From positions 1-5,413 of the forward strand of contig JAPONU010000287.1 of the NCBI GenBank assembly GCA_026713745.1: DNA of 5,413 nt, in the 5' to 3' direction. This stretch comes from a bacterium. GTDB lineage: Bacteria > Actinomycetota > Acidimicrobiia > Acidimicrobiales > CATQHL01. Both the position numbers and the translations under genes were made by a program. Below, one piece after another: positions 1-5,273 of this stretch. Under the pieces are notes generated by a model. That model was not told the DNA's origin, made no database searches, and worked only from the letters and a program-made list of their open reading frames with translations. Each line of letters begins with the position of its first letter. Position 1 is the first letter of the stretch.

Positions 1-63
1 CGCCTCGTCAACCTCGGAATCACCCACCACCACGGCACCTTCCACCTACAACACGCCCCCTAA
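1..63 (+). CDS. 3' end of an unidentified rightward gene (partial)
   Basis: The first frame is open from the window edge for 20 codons and ends at TAA (61-63). Most third positions are G or C (about 17 of 20), as expected for a real gene in this genome. The visible tail is rich in His and contains a GITHHHGTFHL stretch. I do not recognise the family, and 20 residues are too few to assign a function. The gene converges on the leftward nuclease gene that ends at 169. It is followed by a C/A-rich, G-poor stretch that could terminate it. The alternative is chance open frame in C-rich DNA. Confidence 0.4.
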   Translation, partial: RLVNLGITHHHGTFHLQHAP

Positions 64-150
64 CACCACAACCACCCACAAACCGGCCGCCACCCAACCC
101 ACAACACCCCAAGAACACCAACCACCCCCACCACCACCCCCACAAAGCGC
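61..150 (+). terminator. C-rich, G-poor tract, possible Rho-utilisation (rut) region
   Basis: By hand count these 90 bases hold about 51 C, 32 A, 6 G and 1 T on the + strand. C-rich, G-poor, unstructured RNA is what Rho loads on, and the tract starts directly at the stop codon of the rightward gene tail. There is no GC-rich hairpin followed by a T run, so an intrinsic terminator is not supported here. It also lies between two convergent genes, where termination is expected. The call rests on composition and position only. Confidence 0.3.
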
Positions 151-168
151 CCCCGAGAACCCAATAAC

Positions 169-1404
169 TCACCAGTCTCCTAGGCTCGAGTTCCGAATAG
201 CATTGACCATCCCGCGATTGCCATCGTTGACGCTGGCCGCTATTGCTTCGAACAGAGGGAATGTTTCAGGTATCTGTTCGAGCAGTTCGCGTGCGCGTTC
301 GAACTCCTTGTCGTCGGCAGCCTGTGCTGTCTCGCGAACGAGATCCAGCGGACCGCGAAGTGATCCCCACTCAAGCGCCGAATCACGGAGGACGTTGGAA
401 TCGGGTATTTCGTGAGCCTCGGAGAATTGGGCTATGGCATCCCATGCGAGGGGGTTTGCGTTTCGGAGCCATTCTGGCGGATTGCTGGCCAAGTGCATAA
501 GCACGCCTGGGATACAAGCGAATGGCTGGGTAAGTTGATCCACCACTCGGTTAGCATCTTCGGGCGACACCTCTCGCAAGGACTCAATACTCATCCGGCA
601 TCCGGGGGGTAGGCCGCGAGTTGCGACAGCCGTGAGCGACTCACGATCGTTGGCTGGTTCCGGTGCACTCGTTCTGCGCGGTCGCGCGGCGACAAGTCCC
701 AGATCCGTGGCTTGGCGAACAACATCTGCTGCGGTCTGTGGCCCCAGACCATCGCTGACCCATCCTCTAATGATCGTGACACCTAGATCTACCGCGGCCT
801 CGTCGTGGTGCAAGCTCGCGAGCTTCATGAAGAGCTTCGCGCGTTCGCGGATTTCCAACTCAGAACCCGTGTAGTTCCATCGCACCACCGCAAGAAACCC
901 AATCACTTCTTCGACAGTGATGTCGAGGTGCGCTGCCCAGAAGTCGCGCTCTGCGCCGATGCGAGTTCTCGGACTTGCTGCGAGGATCTGACTTAGATCG
1001 ATCTTGTCGTGCTTCTGATCACGGAGTGCAAGCAGTGGATTGGTGTGATCAAAGACTCTATTCGTCCATAGTTCAAGCGAGAATCGGACATTACACGCCG
1101 CCAAGTCAGTGTAGGTTCGATAGAAATGCTGGAGCGGGCTCTTACCCGCGGCTGTGGGACTAGTGGTCAGCCACTTCCTATCGACGATCTTGTTGCCGTA
1201 ATTGGAACTCTTTGCCTGTATGTAGAGATCCGGCTCAATGGCTCGGCGCACGACCACATCGTCGAAGGCACCACCATCCGTGTCCTCAATACTGACGCTC
1301 GATATCGATGCTGAATCCTCAAGCATCTTGCATGCCCACAGCCAGCCGATTGCGTGCTGGTAGTCATTGCCGCGCACCAAAGCGGCCTGTGACGGAAGAG
1401 TCAC
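169..1404 (-). CDS. DUF4297/Cap4-like PD-(D/E)xK nuclease-domain protein
   Basis: This 411-residue protein carries at its N-terminus (about residues 8-80) the signature of the DUF4297/Cap4-type dsDNA nuclease fold. It has an RGNDYQ motif at 11-16 (family pattern: small residues, then YQ), an acidic pair D48-D49, then the QAK motif at 63-65 (the QxK form of the PD-(D/E)xK active site) followed by SS. In known members this domain cuts DNA as the effector of anti-phage systems such as CBASS Cap4 or Avs proteins. The remaining 330 residues look soluble and largely helical, with no P-loop and no SAVED motif that I can recognise, so the sensing part is unidentified. Start: a GTG at 1404 without a clear Shine-Dalgarno; the next Met lies past RGNDYQ, so the GTG is preferred. 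No partner gene is adjacent. Two 60-base samples (541-600 and 1201-1260) are 57% and 53% GC, against 67% and 80% for samples in the PglZ gene, which suggests separate acquisition. The nuclease fold is fairly secure; the defence role is inferred. Confidence 0.7.
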   Translation of the reverse strand: MTLPSQAALVRGNDYQHAIGWLWACKMLEDSASISSVSIEDTDGGAFDDVVVRRAIEPDLYIQAKSSNYGNKIVDRKWLTTSPTAAGKSPLQHFYRTYTDLAACNVRFSLELWTNRVFDHTNPLLALRDQKHDKIDLSQILAASPRTRIGAERDFWAAHLDITVEEVIGFLAVVRWNYTGSELEIRERAKLFMKLASLHHDEAAVDLGVTIIRGWVSDGLGPQTAADVVRQATDLGLVAARPRRTSAPEPANDRESLTAVATRGLPPGCRMSIESLREVSPEDANRVVDQLTQPFACIPGVLMHLASNPPEWLRNANPLAWDAIAQFSEAHEIPDSNVLRDSALEWGSLRGPLDLVRETAQAADDKEFERARELLEQIPETFPLFEAIAASVNDGNRGMVNAIRNSSLGDW

Positions 1405-1700
1405 AGTCTTGGGGAGTTCAATCGCACGGTGAGAAAGACTAGGGCGCGGAGTGGCAGCACTGTGGCCTGAGAACTCGGCGATCGTACAGTATCGATCACT
1501 GCTATGAATCTATTAGTCATTTAGCGTATTCCTACGCTTCACCGGTGGGTGGCCCCTCGTTTCCCAATCCGCACTTTCAGATCTACCCGCAGCGTAGGCG
1601 TAACCGGACACCATCCAGCGACTCTATTGCTGGTCTGCCTCGTCTTATTTGCGGTCGACTTAGTTGACATTCGGTCACGTCGACCGAAGGGAGATCATCG
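1405..1700. other. Gene-free stretch upstream of the nuclease gene
   Basis: I see no convincing reading frame in these 296 bases. It must hold the promoter of the leftward nuclease gene. The stretch 1480-1535 is the most AT-rich part and has several TANNNT-like hexamers on the minus strand, but no clear -35/-10 pair. A 5-bp-arm palindromic element, gatcg...cgatc, lies at 1480-1497, about 76 bases before the nuclease start. The right end (1652-1702) holds an inverted repeat and a start-like signal, listed separately. Confidence 0.4.
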
Positions 1701-1702
1701 TG
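1652..1702 (+). promoter_or_regulatory. Inverted repeat, TTGACA box and ribosome-binding site leading to a GTG: orphaned gene start
   Basis: An 8-bp perfect inverted repeat (CGGTCGAC at 1652-1659, GTCGACCG at 1679-1686) flanks a consensus -35 hexamer TTGACA at 1664-1669. It is followed by a good Shine-Dalgarno GAAGGGAG (1686-1693), a 6-base gap and a GTG at 1700. The frame from that GTG closes at TGA after 10 codons (1730-1732), inside the IS21-type end repeats. No -10 hexamer is evident. The simplest reading is the 5' end of a rightward gene cut off by the insertion sequence that begins about 1701. The rest of that gene is not in the window. Confidence 0.3.
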
Positions 1703-1707
1703 ACGGC

Positions 1708-1750
1708 GATCACTGAAATTGCCCACTTCTGATCACTGAAGTTCCCCACC
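1708..1750 (+). repeat. Two imperfect 20-bp direct repeats (IS21-type end repeats)
   Basis: GATCACTGAAATTGCCCACT (1708-1727) and GATCACTGAAGTTCCCCACC (1731-1750) match at 17 of 20 positions and start 23 bases apart. IS21-family ends characteristically carry several such repeats, which bind the IstA transposase. Their spacing of about two helical turns fits that role. Confidence 0.65.
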
Positions 1751-1771
1751 CTGAGGGTCCGCTGACCGGGC

Positions 1772-1827
1772 GTGGGGCTCCTGTGTGCTGGGCGTTGAGA
1801 GACGTTCGGCGAGCACAGGAGCCCCAC
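1772..1827. repeat. 14-bp perfect inverted repeat (hairpin) in the istA leader
   Basis: GTGGGGCTCCTGTG (1772-1785) is perfectly complementary to CACAGGAGCCCCAC (1814-1827), with a 28-base loop. The right arm ends 4 bases before the istA ATG at 1832 and contains AGGAG (1817-1821), a Shine-Dalgarno-like sequence. The stem would therefore bury the ribosome-binding site. This would suit a transposon that limits transposase translation, including read-through from outside promoters. The role is inferred; the repeat is directly visible. Confidence 0.6.
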
Positions 1828-1831
1828 CGAG

Positions 1832-1885
1832 ATGATCACACAGGGAGAGGGAGCGGAGATTCACGCATTGAGGAAGTGGGGCTGG
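1832..1885 (+). pseudogene. istA: istA 5' fragment (IS21-family transposase, first 18 codons)
   Basis: From the ATG the frame reads MITQGEGAEIHALRKWGW, which I recognise as the N-terminus of actinobacterial IstA, where it leads into the helix-turn-helix of the DDE transposase. After the second Trp the expected continuation (a serine-rich helix-turn-helix segment) is replaced by unrelated sequence. The frame then runs on as antisense of the leftward cluster and has no transposase character. AGGAG in the hairpin arm upstream is the likely ribosome-binding site. A full IstA has several hundred residues, so this is a non-functional scrap that marks a deletion junction at about 1885. Confidence 0.65.
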
Positions 1886-1897
1886 TTGTCCCGGGTG

Positions 1898-2659
1898 TCA
1901 CAGCCGGCGCCGGTCGGTGGATGGGACGGAGGAGAGAGCATTGCTCGCGTGAGCCCAGATGCGGCGGTTGGTGGCTTCGGTGTGTTGTTCGAGGTGGGGG
2001 TAGGTGGAGTCGGGGGTCGTGGGGGCGGCCCAGAAGAGTTCGGGGGCGTCGGCGGCGTCGCGGACGTCGATGGAGGTGGCTTGGCGGTGGAGGAGGAGGG
2101 CGTGGACTAGCCAGGCGGCTGCAAGCGGGCCGGCGACGAGGGCGGGTTGGCGAGTGATGGAGGTTGGGCCTCCGCCGGTGACGATTTCGAGGCGGCGGAG
2201 GGTGGTGACTGTCTTGCCGGCGGCGCCGCGGACGGTGGAGGTGTCGCCCCAGCGGGCGACGAGGCGGCGGCGGAGGTCGGGGACAGTGAGGGTCTGGTCG
2301 AGGGAGAACGAGCGGCCGAGGTGGGCGAGGGTGGTTCCGACGAACGGGACGGTGGCAAGGAGGGCGCCGGCGTGCATGAGGCGCCGGTCGGGGAAGTGCT
2401 CGGAGTGGTCGATGGCCCAGCCGATCATCTCCGCGGACGGCTCGGGGGGGTTGGTCCAGATGCGGGAGACGGCCCACTTGAGGCGGGTCTCAGCGTCGGC
2501 GTCGGTGGTGTGTTCCCGGAGGGCGATTGTGAGCTGCGATGATCGCTGCTCGGGGCTGAGGTCCAGGGTGGCTATCCGGTAGGCGATCTCGAGCAGGGGC
2601 AGGCTCAGTGCGCGGTCCAGCGGACGGGGGGAACTCGGGTCCGGCGCTCGGGGGCTCAT
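1898..2659 (-). CDS. BrxA-like small helical protein downstream of pglZ
   Basis: Read from the ATG at 2659 this is a soluble 253-residue protein. It has a helical N-terminal half (residues 14-120) and a basic segment at about 128-160 (RRRLVARWGDTSTVRGAAGK and following) that looks like a winged-helix or HTH unit. A hydrophobic helix at about 174-190 follows, then PELFWA at 206-211. This layout resembles the BrxA family (DUF1819), a small DNA-binding BREX protein. In BREX type 3 loci brxA is the gene after pglZ, as here. I cannot confirm homology by eye. Start choice: the same frame is open up to a GTG at 2827, which would add 56 Arg/Ser/Pro-rich residues. Neither start has a clear Shine-Dalgarno. 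I prefer 2659 because the added part looks unstructured, although its third-position GC is fairly high. The gene ends 12 bases before the IS21 remnant, so its 3' end appears intact. Confidence 0.55.
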   Translation of the reverse strand: MSPRAPDPSSPRPLDRALSLPLLEIAYRIATLDLSPEQRSSQLTIALREHTTDADAETRLKWAVSRIWTNPPEPSAEMIGWAIDHSEHFPDRRLMHAGALLATVPFVGTTLAHLGRSFSLDQTLTVPDLRRRLVARWGDTSTVRGAAGKTVTTLRRLEIVTGGGPTSITRQPALVAGPLAAAWLVHALLLHRQATSIDVRDAADAPELFWAAPTTPDSTYPHLEQHTEATNRRIWAHASNALSSVPSTDRRRL

Positions 2660-2862
2660 CGAGTCGCTGCCGTGCGCGGCGGTCCGGAGACCGGTTGGAC
2701 GTGGTGAGCACGATGAGCAGTCGGCCACTGGCCTCGCGTTCGCAGTCCGCGAATCGACATCGGGTTGGGGCCGGCTGACCTGCCGGGTGCGGAGCCGGAT
2801 CGGGTTTCGGGTGGCCCGACTGCGCACCGAGTGGCTTTGGCGTCAAGTTCGTACGGACTCAT
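2656..2862 (-). other. 68-codon frame linking pglZ and the BrxA-like gene by ATGA overlaps
   Basis: The pglZ stop is embedded in ATGA (ATG at 2862, TGA at 2861-2859). The frame opened by that ATG runs 68 codons and ends in another ATGA, whose ATG (2659) is the preferred start of the BrxA-like gene. Such overlaps usually mean translational coupling. Against a real gene: there is no recognisable domain, the composition is Arg/Pro/Thr-rich, and third-position GC is only about 60% by eye, lower than in the flanking genes. It may be a translated leader that carries ribosomes between the two genes, or chance. Confidence 0.2.
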
Positions 2863-4250
2863 GCGGATACCTGAGCTACGGGGACGATTACCTCGTCGAG
2901 GGAGATGCCGCCGTGGCTGACGCGGTTGGGGCCGGTGTGGTAGCCGGTGCGGCCGGGGGCGAAGAGGGGATGGTAGGCGGCGGCGGTGGGGAGGCCGGGC
3001 GGGTCCCAGATTTCGCCGCGGTCGGCGGCTTGGGCGCGCAGCGTGGCGTTGGGGTAGATGCGGACGCGGATGCCGGTCTGCTCGACGGTCTGGCCTTCGC
3101 GGGGGACCGGCGTGGCGGTGGTTGGGAGGTTGCCGTGGTCGGAGGTGATCCAGGTTTCGTAGCCGTCGGCGGTGGCCGTGCCGACGAGGTTCGTGAGGAA
3201 TCCGGTGCGGGCCCAGAGGTCGACGCCGGCGGCGACCTGGCGGTCGGCGAGCACGTCGGCGCCGTGGAGGATGTCGTCGACTGCGTTGACGACAATTGCG
3301 GCGACACGTCCTCGCACGGCCGGGAGTTGTTCGACGTCGTGGCCGAGCGTCTTGGTGTAGGAGATCTCCCGGTCGGGGAGTCCTCGAGCTTTCCAGAAAC
3401 GCCGCCAGAGGTGCTCCTCGGCGTTCGTCGTTCGGAGGGTCGCGGCAAAGTCGCGCGGAAGCACGCCGGCGAAGATGGCTTGGCGGGAGACGCTGGTGAG
3501 GGGGGGGATCATCGCGAGGGCGGCGCCGGCGTGGTGGACGGTGAGCCCGGCGGCCTGTCGCAGCGGGTGCCATTGGGCGAACCCGAGGCCGTCGATCACG
3601 ATGAGGAGGATCTTGGCGCCGTCGTCGAGTCGGCGCGCCAGGTGAGGGCCGACGCGGTGGAGCGCGACGTGGGGCGTTGAGGAGAGCAGTGCCGAGCCGT
3701 AGGAGCTACGCAACCACGCTCGGAAGTGATTGTCGAGCCGTGCCCAGGTCTGCCAGGCCGCCTCGGTTCCGGGCGGCGGGGTTGCCTGCGCGGCGATGGC
3801 GGCTCGAACCTGGCCCCACCATGAGGCCGTCTCAAACCAGCCTGCGAGGTCGTCCGGCAGCGGCGGTCGGGCGGTGAGCAGGTCCGAAAGCTGCCGCCCC
3901 GGGTCGGCGTCAGTGGCTTCCGGCGCGGGGCAGGCATCGACACCAGCGGGTCTGCGCAGGCGGACCACGTCGGCGGCCTCGTGCTGGATGTCCCACGGCA
4001 GATCGGTTGGTGTTGTGAATTCGGGCGAGCAGACAACGACGAGGCGGTGGGGCGAGCCCGGCTGCCCCCGGACGACGAGGTCCCATGCACAGCGGAGCCC
4101 GGCCCAATCCGACGTCCGGACGATCTCGCAATCCTCGCCGAGCGCAGCGGCCGCGTGCTCGTCGAGCAGGTCGTCGGGATCGAGGACGACGGTAGTGCCC
4201 GACCGGCGAGTGAGTGCGCTGCCGAGTTGGGCCATCAGCCAGTTGGCCAC
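2859..4250 (-). CDS. pglZ: PglZ-domain phosphatase (BREX-type), short form
   Basis: This 463-residue protein belongs to the alkaline-phosphatase superfamily PglZ group. Visible motifs in order: VIDGLGFAQW at 218-227, with metal-ligand Asp220; IPPLTSVSR at 248-256, with Thr252/Ser253 in the nucleophile position; VNAVDDILHG at 321-330; ITSDHGN at 368-374, with the Asp371-His372 metal ligands; and SHGG at 445-448, with His446, followed by SLDEVIVPV. The N-terminal 200 residues form the usual PglZ lead-in (WLMAQLG at 4-10, VVLDPDDLL at 21-29). PglZ is a core protein of BREX phage-exclusion systems; its substrate is not settled. All metal-site motifs are present, so it looks active. At 463 residues it is well short of BREX type 1 PglZ (over 800) and shorter than the BREX type 3 proteins I know of, with no obvious missing core. 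The GTG start has a good ribosome-binding site (4257-4263). It lies between a helicase C-terminus and a BrxA-like gene, all leftward, matching BREX type 3 order. Confidence 0.85.
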   Translation of the reverse strand: MANWLMAQLGSALTRRSGTTVVLDPDDLLDEHAAAALGEDCEIVRTSDWAGLRCAWDLVVRGQPGSPHRLVVVCSPEFTTPTDLPWDIQHEAADVVRLRRPAGVDACPAPEATDADPGRQLSDLLTARPPLPDDLAGWFETASWWGQVRAAIAAQATPPPGTEAAWQTWARLDNHFRAWLRSSYGSALLSSTPHVALHRVGPHLARRLDDGAKILLIVIDGLGFAQWHPLRQAAGLTVHHAGAALAMIPPLTSVSRQAIFAGVLPRDFAATLRTTNAEEHLWRRFWKARGLPDREISYTKTLGHDVEQLPAVRGRVAAIVVNAVDDILHGADVLADRQVAAGVDLWARTGFLTNLVGTATADGYETWITSDHGNLPTTATPVPREGQTVEQTGIRVRIYPNATLRAQAADRGEIWDPPGLPTAAAYHPLFAPGRTGYHTGPNRVSHGGISLDEVIVPVAQVSA

Positions 4251-4492
4251 TTTCGGTCCCTTCGGCCTCGGGCCCCGCCTCGTGGTGGCGCGTGCTTGCC
4301 GGCAGTCCGGTCGGCCGGATGCGGGCTCGTGTGGGGGCTTGCGCCGTCAAGGGCGCGGGCGGCTGCGGACGACGCCTCGGGATGTGCACTGAGCCCGAGT
4401 TGCTGCGCTGGACACGGCGGCAGGGCTCCGCGGATGCTCGCTGGGCTGCGGAGCGGCACCGCGCTCATCGCGGACGCGGTCCGGGCGCTCAT
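4235..4492 (-). CDS. Doubtful 85-residue frame between helicase and pglZ
   Basis: The helicase stop lies in an ATGA overlap (ATG 4492, TGA 4491-4489), and that ATG opens an 85-codon frame. It crosses the whole 238-base gap and ends 16 bases inside pglZ. For coding: overlaps at both ends and high G/C at third positions in its first half. Against: no recognisable domain, a low-complexity Ala/Pro/Arg/Ser composition, weaker codon bias in the second half, and pglZ having its own strong ribosome-binding site. It could be a small accessory protein, a coupling leader, or a remnant of a longer gene. I see no other content in this gap. Confidence 0.25.
   Translation of the reverse strand: MSARTASAMSAVPLRSPASIRGALPPCPAQQLGLSAHPEASSAAARALDGASPHTSPHPADRTAGKHAPPRGGARGRRDRKWPTG
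4257..4263 (-). promoter_or_regulatory. Ribosome-binding site that fixes the pglZ start
   Basis: On the minus strand GAAGGGA ends 6 bases before the GTG at 4250. This supports starting PglZ there and not at the in-frame ATG five codons later or further upstream, where the frame is open but unlike PglZ. Confidence 0.6.
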
Positions 4493-5273
4493 GGTTCGAC
4501 TCGCACGAGGAGCCGGAGGCGCGCGTCGGGCAGGGTGATCTGCGCGCCGTCGGCGAGGCGGGCGGCGGCCTGGTAGGCGTGGTCCACGCCTTGGTTGACG
4601 ATGCGTTCCCAGGTGGCGACCTCGGGTGTGCGATGGTCGGCCACTGTGGCACTGCGGCTGCAGTGGTCCCAGGTTGTGAGGGCGAGGTCGGGGCGTACGG
4701 GTCCGGTATCGGGTTGGTACACGGCGACGGCGCTGCGGGTCGTGCCGTCGGGGGTGACCTCCCAGATCGACAGCCAGCCCGGCGCGGCATCACCGAGGTG
4801 GATAACGGGGCAGGGTTCGCCGGGCGCGATCTCGGGCAGGCCGTCGAGCGCGTCGAGCGGGTCGCGTACCGGCCGGCCGAGCGCGGCCAGTGCCGAGGCT
4901 GCGGCGTCGACGAATCCGGCGAGGCGCTCGGGATGCGACGCCGGGGACGCCGGAGGGTCGTCGAGGAGGTCGCCGAGACGGCCCGCGGCGCCGGCCTCGA
5001 TGCGGGTGGCGGCCGCGATCTCGTCGGCCCGGCGGTCGAAGCCGTCGGGGTCGGTAATCGCAGCTGTCCAGAGGTCGTCTGCCCGGCGGGCGGCGGACTC
5101 CAGCACGTCGCCGTGCTTGTCGGCACCGAGTTCGGTGAGGATCACGTCGAGCTTCTCGCTGAGCGCGTCGAGCACCCTGGCCTCCACGGAGTGCTCGCAG
5201 ACGAGGTTGAACGCCCGCACCGGCTTGGTCTGGCCGATGCGGTCGACGCGGCCGATGCGCTGCTCCAAGCGGC
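4489..5273 (-). pseudogene. C-terminal part of an SNF2-type helicase (BrxHII/DrmD-like), 5' end cut off by an insertion sequence
   Basis: The recognisable protein starts S-R then LEQRIGRVDRIGQ, which is SF2 helicase motif VI with its two arginines, as in Rad54/SNF2-related helicases. It continues into the HSVEARVLDALSEKLDVI segment typical of the end of the second RecA-like domain, and then a C-terminal extension of about 220 residues of unknown fold. Helicases of this kind (BrxHII in BREX type 3, DrmD in DISARM) have roughly 900-1,000 residues, so three quarters is missing. The frame stays open to the window edge, but before motif VI it no longer reads like a helicase: the expected WNP-type residues are absent, and Pro/His/Thr-rich sequence takes their place. 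The break falls at a TA (5274-5275) where an insertion sequence seems to begin. A TTG at 5268 could start a 259-residue fragment, but that would lack the ATPase core. It ends in an ATGA overlap at 4489-4492 and precedes pglZ in the same direction. Confidence 0.7.

Larger units (their letters stand above)
1701..1885 (+). mobile_element. Left-end remnant of an IS21-family insertion sequence
   Basis: Three features typical of the IS21 family occur in order: a 5'-TG end followed by two spaced copies of a 20-bp end repeat (1708-1727 and 1731-1750), a leader with a long inverted repeat (1772-1827), and an ATG at 1832 opening a frame that begins like IstA. IstA resemblance stops after 18 codons at about 1885, and what follows is the 3' end of the neighbouring leftward gene cluster. 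The rest of istA, all of istB and the right end are missing, so the element has been deleted and cannot move by itself. The exact left boundary at 1701 is inferred from the TG and the repeat spacing. Confidence 0.65.

Noticed and set aside
58..150. CCACC/ACCACC-type short repeats as a possible CRISPR or tandem repeat
   Set aside because: There is no fixed repeat unit, no constant spacing and no unique spacers. It is simple C/A-rich sequence.
2..202. Frame 2 reading through the C-rich tract as a Pro/Thr/Ser-rich secreted linker
   Set aside because: The composition follows from the C/A bias of the DNA. The frame runs antisense into the nuclease gene without any domain, and the first frame has better third-position bias until its stop at 61.
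1405..1700. Possible tRNA or small RNA gene in the gap
   Set aside because: I found no cloverleaf, no T-loop GTTCRANNC pattern with a matching acceptor stem, and no hairpin followed by a T run.
1836..2477. Leftward 213-codon frame overlapping the BrxA-like gene
   Set aside because: It is almost entirely Arg/Pro/His low complexity, typical of a shifted frame in GC-rich coding DNA. The frame ending at 1898 has a normal protein composition.
2787..3680. Long rightward frame opposite pglZ (297 codons), and a similar one at 4579-5292 opposite the helicase
   Set aside because: Both are Gly/Val/Asp/Ala-rich mirror frames of high-GC genes on the other strand. The minus-strand frames carry clear PglZ and helicase motifs.
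4251..4488. Upstream extension of PglZ through the open frame before the GTG
   Set aside because: The extension shows no PglZ character, the family lead-in (WLMAQL) starts at residue 4 of the GTG form, and a strong ribosome-binding site sits 6 bases before that GTG.
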